This document shows positions 7,623 through 15,268 of a stretch of 64,000 bases of DNA, piece by piece. Source of the DNA: JANQRZ01 sp965215165 (GTDB lineage: Bacteria; Bacteroidota; Rhodothermia; Rhodothermales; JANQRZ01); contig CBDCCX010000006.1 of NCBI GenBank assembly GCA_965215165.1, forward strand, positions 1,426,001 through 1,490,000, in the 5' to 3' direction. Numbering within the stretch: the first letter of the stretch is position 1; every line of letters starts with the position of its first letter. The notes beneath the pieces were generated by a model, which was given only the letters and a program-made list of their open reading frames with translations, was not told the DNA's origin and did not search any database. The position numbers and the translations under genes were made by a program.

Positions 7623-9947
7623 TCACCGGATCACGGCGATCTTGCCGTAGGACGTCCCCTCGCCGTTCTGCCCGGCGGCGGCCACGATGTAGACTCCCGA
7701 CGGCACCACCTCGCCCGTCCGCTGGTCGCGGCCGTTCCAGCGCGTGCTGCCGCCGCGCGTGCGGAACGAGGCCACGACCTGCCCGTCGACGGTCAGCACG
7801 CGCACGTCCGCGTCGTCCACGAGGCCCTCGATGGCGATCTCCGGCAGCACGCCGCCCGAAGCGCGCACGGGGTTGGGGTAGATGAACAGGTCCTCGGCCG
7901 TCGGCACTGCGGCGATGGCGTCGCCGTCGTAGCTGTAGAAGCCGCCTTCGGTAGCCAGATAGACCCGCCCGCTCGCGTCGTCCACGTCGACGGCCAGCAC
8001 GATGTTCGACGGCAGCGGCGCGTTGTCCGTCGTGAGGTTGGCGATCACCTCGTTGCCCTCGGCGTTGAGCAGCCAGAGGCCGCTGTTGGAGGCCAGCCAC
8101 TTCCGGTCGGCCGGGTCGACGGCGATGTCGAAGATGCGGAGGTCGCGCAGGAAGAGCGCGCCGTCGGGCGTCCGGGCCCAGGTGACCTGCTGCTCGGGGT
8201 CGCCGACGAAGATCGAGCCGGGGGAGAAGACGGTCGCCAGGCCGCGCTCGGTGCCGATCCAGATGCGGCCACTGCGGTCCTCGACGATCGCCTCGACCTT
8301 CGGGTCCGGGAGACCCGTCCCCACCTCTCCTGCGCCGCGCACGACGGCCGCCTGGTCGTCGCTCGGGTCGAGCGGGTCCGCTCCGGTGTCGAGCACGAGG
8401 AAGCCCTCGTCCCCGAAGCCGGTTATCCACTTTTGCCCGAACGAGTCGATGTAGAGGTCATCGTAGCTGAAGCTGGTCGGCACAGAGGCTGGCCGCTCGA
8501 TGACCGTCCAGGTGCCGTCCGGCTCGCGCACGTGGAGAGGCCGGGGGGAGAGGTTGGTCACCCACAGCAAGCCCGCCGCGTCCGTGTCCACCCCCTTCGA
8601 GACGAGGTACGGGCCGCCGTCGGGGTCCACAGGCAGGAGAGTGGAGTTGTCCTCGGTGTAGAGCGTGACCCCTCCGTCGGGCGCGTACTGGTAGACCCCG
8701 CGCCCTTCGGTGCCGAACCAGACGTTGCCGGCCTGGTCTGCGTGCACGACGCGGACCGAGCCGCGGTCCGGCAATGCTCCGTTGCGGGTCGTGAAGTTGG
8801 TCCAGGTGCTCCCGTCGAACCGGGCGAAGCCGTTGATGAAGCTGTTGGGGGCCTCGAAGCCGGCCCACACGTCGCCACCGGGGGCCACGTCGATGTCCCG
8901 TACCGTGTTCGAGACGGGACCGTTCGGGACGACGACGCGCTCCGGATCCACCGCCGCCGCCGGCAGTCCGCCGAGCGCGGGGAACGCGGCCAGCCCGTCG
9001 ACGCTGCTTCCGATCCAGAGGTCCCCTTCCGGCCCGAGCGCTCCGGTCTGGAAGAGGCTCACCTCGTTCAACCCGAAGCTGCGTGTCCCGCCGTCCGCGC
9101 CTACGAGAATCACCTGGAAGACCGAGACCGCGGCGAGCTCGTCGCCCTGCACGAAGAGGTCCCAGAACGAGCGCGTCGCCGAGGTGACCCGCCCCCACTG
9201 CCCGTCGGCGTCGCGCCGGTAGAGGCCCCCGTCCTCGTCGTCGGTCTGCCGTGTGCCGGCGAAGACGGTGCCGTCGAAGGCGGCGAGGCTGATCACGTTA
9301 GCGAGGGTGTCCGGGTCGAGGGTCCAGGCGGACGGCTCGCGGAGGTTGGGCGCGCTAAGCGGGGCGTAGGCGATGCCCTCCCTCGTCCCCACCCAGAGGC
9401 CCGGCCGGCCGTCCGGGAGCGGAGCCACGAGCGCGTCGCCGACGGAGGTCCCGGCCGGGAACGTCCCGAAGCGCTCGTAGGTGTCGATCACCTCGTCGCG
9501 CACCGCGTCGAAGACGACCACGCCGAAGTCGGTCGAGATCAGCAGCGAGTCGGCCTCGACCTCGATGCGGTTGACGGCGCGGGCGTTGAAGCGGTCCGCC
9601 TGCGCGATGTCGAGAAACGGTTGGACCGCGCCGGAGGCAGCGTCGAGCCGGTCTAGGGTTCCGTCCCGGTAGCCGATCCAGACGGCCTCGCGCGCGTCGT
9701 CGTAGACGAGGGATTGCACCTCGACGCTGCTCAGACCCTGCACCGGCGTAAAGCGCTCGATCTCGCCCGTGCCCGGCGCGTAGCGGTAGATCCCCCCGTC
9801 GGTGCCGGCCCAGAGCGCGTCGGTCGAGGCCGAGAGGGTGCGGACGTTGCGGAGCGCGGGCTCCGCCTGCCAGCGCGCGGTCTGGGCCGAGACGGCGGGC
9901 GCGAGGGCGAAAAGCGCAGCGAAGAGAACGGACCACAACGGACGCAT
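7623..9947 (-). CDS. porZ: PorZ-like beta-propeller protein with T9SS sorting tail
   Basis: A secreted protein of 774 residues resembling PorZ, the surface component of the type IX secretion attachment complex. A signal peptide ends AVSAQ (about residue 22). Two consecutive beta-propeller regions follow, with repeated blades such as LWAGTDGGIYRY, VWIGYRDGTLDRL, LWVGTREGIAYAPL and IWIGTERGLATVF. The last ~85 residues form an immunoglobulin-like sorting domain beginning YPNPVRASGG. The length matches PorZ (~770). The N-terminal pattern of short propeller blades then ISTDFGVVVFDAVRDEVIDTY is what suggested PorZ; a generic two-component-type propeller protein with a tail is the alternative. It lies 78 bases after ribH and is probably co-transcribed with it. 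Confidence 0.72.
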   Translation of the reverse strand: MRPLWSVLFAALFALAPAVSAQTARWQAEPALRNVRTLSASTDALWAGTDGGIYRYAPGTGEIERFTPVQGLSSVEVQSLVYDDAREAVWIGYRDGTLDRLDAASGAVQPFLDIAQADRFNARAVNRIEVEADSLLISTDFGVVVFDAVRDEVIDTYERFGTFPAGTSVGDALVAPLPDGRPGLWVGTREGIAYAPLSAPNLREPSAWTLDPDTLANVISLAAFDGTVFAGTRQTDDEDGGLYRRDADGQWGRVTSATRSFWDLFVQGDELAAVSVFQVILVGADGGTRSFGLNEVSLFQTGALGPEGDLWIGSSVDGLAAFPALGGLPAAAVDPERVVVPNGPVSNTVRDIDVAPGGDVWAGFEAPNSFINGFARFDGSTWTNFTTRNGALPDRGSVRVVHADQAGNVWFGTEGRGVYQYAPDGGVTLYTEDNSTLLPVDPDGGPYLVSKGVDTDAAGLLWVTNLSPRPLHVREPDGTWTVIERPASVPTSFSYDDLYIDSFGQKWITGFGDEGFLVLDTGADPLDPSDDQAAVVRGAGEVGTGLPDPKVEAIVEDRSGRIWIGTERGLATVFSPGSIFVGDPEQQVTWARTPDGALFLRDLRIFDIAVDPADRKWLASNSGLWLLNAEGNEVIANLTTDNAPLPSNIVLAVDVDDASGRVYLATEGGFYSYDGDAIAAVPTAEDLFIYPNPVRASGGVLPEIAIEGLVDDADVRVLTVDGQVVASFRTRGGSTRWNGRDQRTGEVVPSGVYIVAAAGQNGEGTSYGKIAVIR

Positions 9948-10025
9948 AGGGAGCTCCAGAGGGAGGGACGAGGGCTGGGGCGTAGCGGAGGGTCCGAGGC
10001 GAGGCGGGGTGAGGAGAGCGTGTCG

Positions 10026-10490
10026 CTAGAGCTGCCGCAGCAGGTTGACCATCTCGATGGCCCCAACGGCGGCCTCGCCCCCCTTGTTGCCCGCCTTCGT
10101 CCCGGCGCGCTCGACGGCCTGCTCGATGGTGTCGACGGTGAGCACCCCGAAGAGGACCGGCACCCCGGTGCTGCGCGCCGCCTCGGCAATGCCGGAGGCG
10201 ACACCGCCCGCTACGAAATCGTAGTGCGAGGTCGCCCCGCGGATCACGGCCCCGAGGCAAATCACGGCGTCGTAGCGCCCGGACGCCGCCATCTTCTTCG
10301 CCACGAGCGGAATCTCGAACGCCCCAGGGCACCAGGCTACGTCGACCGTGCCGAGGTCTGCGCCGTGGCGGCCGAGCGCGTCGAGCGCGCCCTCGAGGAG
10401 CGGCCGGGTGATGAACTCGTTGAAGCGGCCGGCGACGATGGCAAACCGGGCGTCGGAGACGACGAGCGACCCTTCGATGACGTTGGGCAT
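10026..10490 (-). CDS. ribH: 6,7-dimethyl-8-ribityllumazine synthase
   Basis: Catalyses the penultimate step of riboflavin synthesis, joining the ribityl pyrimidine to the four-carbon unit. 154 residues, the normal length. GRFNEFITR, CPGAFEIPL, GAVIRGATSHYDFV (catalytic H89) and VLTVDTIEQAVERAG are the family landmarks. The start at MPNVIEGS was chosen because it has normal length and lies 81 bases downstream of a good promoter; longer in-frame readings cross that promoter. It is far from ribD and ribE at 32.8-34.6 kb. Confidence 0.96.
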   Translation of the reverse strand: MPNVIEGSLVVSDARFAIVAGRFNEFITRPLLEGALDALGRHGADLGTVDVAWCPGAFEIPLVAKKMAASGRYDAVICLGAVIRGATSHYDFVAGGVASGIAEAARSTGVPVLFGVLTVDTIEQAVERAGTKAGNKGGEAAVGAIEMVNLLRQL

Positions 10491-10570
10491 GGGGGACGAG
10501 AACGCGATGCGGAGAACGTGGAGGGAGCCGAAGATAGAACCCGAGGCCGTGCTCTCCCGCGCCCTCCGCT

Positions 10571-10600
10571 CAAAGGTACGCACAGCCTCGCGGCCGGCAA
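10571..10600 (-). promoter_or_regulatory. Promoter of ribH (and probably porZ)
   Basis: Minus-strand TTG (10598-10600), a 19-base spacer, then TACCTTTG (10578-10571): the best match in the window to TTG-N19-TAnnTTTG. No FMN riboswitch is visible between it and ribH. Confidence 0.65.
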
Positions 10601-10617
10601 GGCTTCCGCCGGTGCCC

Positions 10618-11433
10618 TCACGCGGCCCGCCGCAGCGGGGCCGCCCGCTCGACCGGCACTGTGTAGCGACCGAAGCGCTCGTCGTCGCGCTCGGCGAAGC
10701 CGTGGTAGTCGGAGCCGCCGGTCTCGATGAGGCCGAGGCGACGGGCCACGCCGCGCCAGTGCTCGCGGAGGTCATCGTCGTGCGCCGGGTGGACGGTCTC
10801 GATCCCGTCGAGGCCTGCCGCCACGAGGTGCTCTACGAAGCGAACCTGCACCCAGCTGCCGGGGTGCGCCACCACGCAGACGCCGCCCGCCGCGTGGACG
10901 AGCGCGATCAGCTCCTCCGCCGACGCCTCGCCCTTCGGCACGAAGGCGGGCGCGCCGTCGCCGATGTAGCGCGCGAAGGCGTCCTGCGTCGTCTCGGCGT
11001 ACCCGGCCTCGACGATCGCCCGGGCGATGTGGGGCCGCCCGACGGCTCCGCCGGCGGCGATCTCCAAGATGCGGTCCAGCCGGACCTCGTGCCCGAGCGC
11101 GGCCATCCGCTCGGCGATCTCGGCGGCCCGCTCGTGCCGCTCGGCGCGGTACCGGGCGAGGTGCGTCCGCAGCCCGGCATCGCCGAGATCGAATCCGTAG
11201 CCGAGGAGGTGGACGTCCGTTCCACTCACATTCGCGCTCAGTTCGACGCCGGGGATCAGCTCGATCCCGACGCGCTCGGCGGCGAGCGCCGCCGTCGGGT
11301 AGGCTGCGAGCGTGTCGTGGTCGGTGATCGAGAGGGCGGCCAGCCCGCGGAGGTGGGCCTTCTCGACGAGGCCCGGCGGGGAGAGCCGCCCGTCGGAGGC
11401 GGTCGTGTGGGTGTGGAGGTCGGCGCGCGGCAT
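10618..11433 (-). CDS. PHP-domain phosphoesterase (TrpH/RNase AM-like)
   Basis: A metal-dependent phosphoesterase of 271 residues, the normal size for the TrpH group. These enzymes act on 3',5'-nucleoside bisphosphates or the 5' ends of short RNAs. The PHP motifs are in order: DLHTHTTASDG (residues 5-15), SITDHDT (~36-42), PGVELS, HLLGYGF, VVAHPGSW and GGSDYHG near the C-terminus. The choice between nucleotidase and exoribonuclease cannot be made from sequence. It is divergent from the 11647 gene. Confidence 0.88.
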   Translation of the reverse strand: MPRADLHTHTTASDGRLSPPGLVEKAHLRGLAALSITDHDTLAAYPTAALAAERVGIELIPGVELSANVSGTDVHLLGYGFDLGDAGLRTHLARYRAERHERAAEIAERMAALGHEVRLDRILEIAAGGAVGRPHIARAIVEAGYAETTQDAFARYIGDGAPAFVPKGEASAEELIALVHAAGGVCVVAHPGSWVQVRFVEHLVAAGLDGIETVHPAHDDDLREHWRGVARRLGLIETGGSDYHGFAERDDERFGRYTVPVERAAPLRRAA

Positions 11434-11437
11434 GGTC

Positions 11438-11445
11438 CGAAAGTA
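11438..11445 (-). promoter_or_regulatory. -7-like box four bases before the PHP gene start
   Basis: Minus-strand TACTTTCG followed by GACC and then ATG. As at base 4374, a -7 box this close implies a leaderless mRNA. Confidence 0.35.
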
Positions 11446-11617
11446 CGCGCCTCCCGCTGACAGCCCTGCGGCAGCGGCCAGCGGAAGTTGCGGCCCAGAG
11501 GGCAGAGGACAGAAAGCTAGCCGCGCAGCGCAACGGTCTCACTACCTTTCCCGGTTTTCTTTGATTCCCCCATTCCCTCTTCCCCACCTTTTCTCCCGGC
11601 CTGCCGCCGGTCTCGCC

Positions 11618-11625
11618 TAGTTTTG
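11618..11625 (+). promoter_or_regulatory. Bacteroidota-type -7 box (TAGTTTTG)
   Basis: TAGTTTTG is a full TAnnTTTG match, 21 bases before ATG 11647. It overlaps an upstream in-frame TTG, which argues for ATG 11647 as the true start. The -33 element is unclear. Confidence 0.5.
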
Positions 11626-11646
11626 GCCGCCCTCCGCGCCGCGCCC

Positions 11647-12774
11647 ATGCCCCTGTCCGCTCCCGACCTCGTTCCGCAGCCCGACGAGCCTGAGGTCCCG
11701 CCGCGCTCGATCTCGGCGCGGAGCCTGCTGTGGCCGGTGCTGCTCAGCGTCGCCGTGCTGGGCCTCATCCTGTACCTGACGTGGGAGCCGGGGACGATGG
11801 CGGAGATGCGGCGCGACCTCAACCCCGGCCTGCTGTGGCTGGCCTTCGGGACGGTCGGGCTGCGGATCGCGCTCGGCGGCGGGCGGCTGCGCTACATCGC
11901 ACGGGGCGCCCTCACGTTCCGCGCCGGCATCCGGGGCGCGGTGGCGTGGGACTTCATGTCGGCCGTCACGCCGTCGGCGGTCGGCGGGGCCCCGTTGGCG
12001 TCGTACTTCGTGGCGAAAGACAACGACATCCCGGTCGGTGAGGCGACGGCGATCATGTTGTTCTCCATGTTGATGGATCAGGTGTGGTTTGCTATCTCGA
12101 TCCCGTTCATCCTGATCGCCTCGGCCTACATCGACGTCTTCCCGCCCGCGCTCGGAGCCGTCGGGGCCGGGACGCTGACGGTCTACTTTCTCGTCATGAT
12201 GGTGTGGGCGTGGTTCTTCGCCTACGCCACGCTCCTCCGCCCGCAGATTCTCGAGATCGCAGCGACGCGAATCGTTAGGCTGCGGTGGCTTCGGCGGTTC
12301 GAGGGGCGGGTTCGGCGCGAGCTCGTGCAGCTTCGGCGCCGGGCGACCGTGCTGCGCGGGCAGCCGCCGCGCTTCTTCCTCGCCGGCGTGCTGTGGTCGG
12401 CCGGCATCTGGCTGACGCGCTACGCCACGCTGCTGCTCGTCGTGCTGAGCGTCTATCCGTCCGTCGAGAGCTTCACGTTTATGGTCCGTACCGGGGCCAT
12501 GACGCTGACGGCCATGATCGTCCCGACGCCCGGCGGCTCGGGCGGGATCGAGGGCCTCTACATTCTCTTCCTGGCCCCGCTGATGCCGAAGGGCTTGGTC
12601 GGGCCGACGCTGCTGACGTGGCGGCTCATGGAGTACCACTTCTTCATCGCCGTCGGCTCCGTGATGACGGCCTTCGCGCTCAAGCACCGCCTCATCGGGC
12701 GGGACAGCGCCGGGTCGAACGGCGTCGCCCCTCCGCTACCCGACGCGTCCACCCATGCCCGACCTCGCCTCTAG
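11647..12774 (+). CDS. Lysylphosphatidylglycerol-synthase-TM/AglD-like flippase-type membrane protein
   Basis: An inner-membrane protein of 375 residues with about eight hydrophobic segments in the arrangement of the UPF0104/LPG-synthase-TM family. Members lacking the lysyl-transferase domain are thought to move or modify lipids. Landmarks are the AVTPSAVGGAPLASYF region, which has the PSxxGG-type loop, and the later VPTPGGSGGIEGLY loop. ATG 11647 was chosen over TTG 11623, which lies within the promoter box. The 3' end overlaps the DUF72 gene by 20 bases. The substrate is unknown. Confidence 0.8.
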   Translation: MPLSAPDLVPQPDEPEVPPRSISARSLLWPVLLSVAVLGLILYLTWEPGTMAEMRRDLNPGLLWLAFGTVGLRIALGGGRLRYIARGALTFRAGIRGAVAWDFMSAVTPSAVGGAPLASYFVAKDNDIPVGEATAIMLFSMLMDQVWFAISIPFILIASAYIDVFPPALGAVGAGTLTVYFLVMMVWAWFFAYATLLRPQILEIAATRIVRLRWLRRFEGRVRRELVQLRRRATVLRGQPPRFFLAGVLWSAGIWLTRYATLLLVVLSVYPSVESFTFMVRTGAMTLTAMIVPTPGGSGGIEGLYILFLAPLMPKGLVGPTLLTWRLMEYHFFIAVGSVMTAFALKHRLIGRDSAGSNGVAPPLPDASTHARPRL

Positions 12775-13834
12775 CCGCTCGCCTGACGACCGGAGCGTCG
12801 ACGAGCGCCGCGCTGATGTCGCGGGCTACGACTTCCGGCGCGTCCACGAGTGCCTCGCCTTCGGAACGGCGTCGGACCGCTACGCCGCGTGGATCGGGCA
12901 GGTCTATCCCGAGCGCTGGCGGTCCGAGGTGCAGACGCGGAAGAAGAAGCTCGGCGGCGAGACCTTCGAGGAGCGGCAGCTACCGGTCGCCTCGGTCGTG
13001 GACTACTTCGCGCACTTCTCGGTCCTGGAGATCGACTTCACGTTCTACCGGCCCCTCGTGGAGGACGATGGCGAGGCGGGCAGCAATTATTTCGTCCTCC
13101 AGCAGTACGCCGAGCACGCGCCCGCCGAGGCCTTCTTTCTGCTCAAGGCCCCCCAAGCCTTCGCTGCCCGCACGCTCCGGCGCGGCGGCAAGGGCGGCCC
13201 GCGCTACGAGGAGAACCCGACCTACCTCGACGCCGACGCCTACACCCGGCAGTTCCTCGACCCGGCGACCGAGCTGCTCGGCGACCGGCTGCGCGGCATC
13301 TTGTTCGAACAGGAGTACACTAGGGTCGCCGAGTCGCCCGCCCCGGAGGCGTTCGTGGCGAACCTCGACGGGTTCTTCCGCGCCGTGCCGGACACCGTGC
13401 AGACCCACCTCGAGGTCCGCTCGCCCCACCTCCTCGTGCCGGCGTATGTCGACTGGCTGGAGGCGCGGGGGCTGGGGTTCGTGTTCAGCCACTGGCAGTA
13501 CCTGCCGTCGATCAAGGAGCAGTGGGAGCGCACCGGCGGGCGGCTGACGGCGGCGGACGGGAACGTGGTGCTCCGGCTCCTGAACCCGCGCGGGACCTCG
13601 TATGCCGAGGCCTTTGCGGCGGCCTACCCGTTCGACGCGCCGGTGCCCGCCCTCGCCGAGACCGCGCAGGCGCGGCAGATGGTCGACGAGGCGACGGCGC
13701 TGGCCTACCGCGCCGCCGAGTCGGGCCGGACGCTGAACGTGATTGCCAACAACCGGGCGTGGGGCAACTCGCCCGCGCTCGCGCAGGCCGTCGCCGCCCG
13801 GTTCCTCGACTTCGCCGCCGCGCGCGGGGCGTGA
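12755..13834 (+). CDS. DUF72 family protein (TIM-barrel)
   Basis: 359 residues with the DUF72 pattern: FGTASDRYAAWIGQVYP near residue 35, FSVLEIDFTFYRP, FFLLKAPQAF, GILFEQEY and FVFSHWQYLPSI, then NVIANNRAWGNSPALA at the C-terminus. The N-terminal GTASDRYAAW replaces the more usual GTSGWxYxxW. The family fold is TIM-barrel-like and its biochemical role is not established. It overlaps the flippase-like gene, so the two share an mRNA, and ends one base from the convergent HhH gene. Confidence 0.88.
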   Translation: MPDLASSRSPDDRSVDERRADVAGYDFRRVHECLAFGTASDRYAAWIGQVYPERWRSEVQTRKKKLGGETFEERQLPVASVVDYFAHFSVLEIDFTFYRPLVEDDGEAGSNYFVLQQYAEHAPAEAFFLLKAPQAFAARTLRRGGKGGPRYEENPTYLDADAYTRQFLDPATELLGDRLRGILFEQEYTRVAESPAPEAFVANLDGFFRAVPDTVQTHLEVRSPHLLVPAYVDWLEARGLGFVFSHWQYLPSIKEQWERTGGRLTAADGNVVLRLLNPRGTSYAEAFAAAYPFDAPVPALAETAQARQMVDEATALAYRAAESGRTLNVIANNRAWGNSPALAQAVAARFLDFAAARGA

Positions 13835-13835
13835 G

Positions 13836-14426
13836 CTAGGCCGCCCGCCGCAACGGGGGACGGGCAGGCTGCTCGGGCACCGGGGCGAGGCGGTAGGCGT
13901 CGGCCCGCGCGCGCTGCCGGTGCTCCAGGGCCGTCCACTGGAGCAGGCTGGCGAGTTGGAGCCGCAGCGCCGCCACGGTCTGCCGACCGACGCCCTTCAC
14001 GGCCGCGAGCCGCCCGTCGTAGGCCGCCCGCTCGAGCGCGTCGAGCGTGGTCACGCCGAGGTCGTCTACGATCCGGCGGGCGAGGCTCCGGCTGATCCCC
14101 GGCACCGACGAGAAGAGTACGACCGGGTCGAACGCGTCGTCGTCGCGCCGCTGCCGCCCGAGGCGACCGGTCTCGATGTAGCGGGCGATGTGCGCGCTCA
14201 AGCTCTCGCCGACGCCGGGCAGCTCCGTGAGGGCGTTGACGCCGCCCTCGGCGTACAGCTCGGCGAGCGGTTGCGCGTGGGTCCGGACGGTCTGAGCGGC
14301 CGTGCGGTAGGCCCCGCTCCGGTACGGGTTGACCTGCCGCTCTTCGAGTACGGCGGCCATCTGCTCGAGCACGTCGGCGATCTGCCCGTTCGTCGGCTCG
14401 GAGGTCGTGTCAGGAATAGCGTTCAT
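13836..14426 (-). CDS. Stand-alone DNA-polymerase-X-type HhH domain protein
   Basis: A protein of 196 residues corresponding to the N-terminal 8-kDa plus fingers part of family X DNA polymerases. IADVLEQMAAVLEERQVNPYRSGAYRTAA begins the 8-kDa region, LTELPGVGESLSAHIARYIETG is the first HhH, and SSVPGISRSLARRIVDDLG and VKGVGRQTVAALR are further hairpins. No palm catalytic aspartates or PHP domain follow, so it cannot polymerise. It probably binds DNA ends or gaps in repair (inference). It is convergent with DUF72 and followed upstream by a 131-base spacer without features. Confidence 0.78.
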   Translation of the reverse strand: MNAIPDTTSEPTNGQIADVLEQMAAVLEERQVNPYRSGAYRTAAQTVRTHAQPLAELYAEGGVNALTELPGVGESLSAHIARYIETGRLGRQRRDDDAFDPVVLFSSVPGISRSLARRIVDDLGVTTLDALERAAYDGRLAAVKGVGRQTVAALRLQLASLLQWTALEHRQRARADAYRLAPVPEQPARPPLRRAA

Positions 14427-14557
14427 GGCGATCTCGGAAGGATTGACTTCGCAGAATACGCCGCCCCGATGCCACCGTTATGTCACAGCGACGCCGCCTA
14501 CGCCAGTCCTCCTTGCTTCATCTGATTGCCTGGATCTCATCGACCCTGACCGCGCCC

Positions 14558-15268
14558 TCAAAGGTTAGCCCCGACGATGGATTGAATGGCCTCTCCGAAG
14601 GGACCGCGCCACGTCTGCGGCGGTAGCGCCGAGAACGCCATCCGCTCACGCTTGGTCGGGTGCTCGACGGTCAGGCGGTAGCTGTGGAGCGCGAGGTTGC
14701 GGCCGTCGAACTCGCGCGCGGCCCCGTAGCGTAGGTCGCCCCAGATGGGGTGGCCGAGCGCGGCGAGCTGCACCCGGATCTGATGCGCCCGCCCGGTCAG
14801 CAGCTCGACCTCGACCAGGCTCAGCGCGCCCGCCTTCGTCCGCTCCGTTGCCAGCACCTGCCAGCGTAGCTCGGCCCGCTTCGCGCCGGGCGTTCCCGGT
14901 TGGATGATGCGGACGTGCCGGTCGATCTTGACGAGCCAGTCTTCGCGCGTGCCGCTGCCGTCGAGCCGGCCCTCGACGAGCGCGAGGTAGCGCTTCTCCG
15001 GCGTGCGGCGGCGGAACTGATCGCTCAGCCGCGACGCCGCCTTCGAGGTCCGGGCAAGCACGACGACGCCCGAGACCGGCCGGTCGAGCCGGTGGACCAG
15101 GCCGAGGAAGACGTTGCCGGGCTTGTCGTATCTCTCCTTGAGGAAGGCCTTGCCGAGCGTCAGCAGGTCGGGGTCGCCCGTGGCGTCGGCCTGCACCAGG
15201 AGCCCCGCCGGTTTCGCGACGACGAGCAGGTGATTGTCCAGGTACAGGACCTCGAACCCCGCGGTCAT
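14558..15268 (-). CDS. RluA-family pseudouridine synthase
   Basis: Converts specific uridines in structured RNA to pseudouridine. 236 residues, without an S4 domain. The catalytic motif GLVHRLDRPVSGVVVLAR carries the aspartate D62, and LLTGRAHQIRVQLAALGHPIWGDLRYG is the second family motif. The start at 15268 overlaps the NhaC stop as ATGA, giving translational coupling. The target site (rRNA or tRNA) cannot be told from sequence. Confidence 0.93.
   Translation of the reverse strand: MTAGFEVLYLDNHLLVVAKPAGLLVQADATGDPDLLTLGKAFLKERYDKPGNVFLGLVHRLDRPVSGVVVLARTSKAASRLSDQFRRRTPEKRYLALVEGRLDGSGTREDWLVKIDRHVRIIQPGTPGAKRAELRWQVLATERTKAGALSLVEVELLTGRAHQIRVQLAALGHPIWGDLRYGAAREFDGRNLALHSYRLTVEHPTKRERMAFSALPPQTWRGPFGEAIQSIVGANL

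Noticed and set aside
8433..9656. 407-codon plus-strand frame over porZ
   Set aside because: Antisense shadow of the propeller repeats, with no start context or domain.
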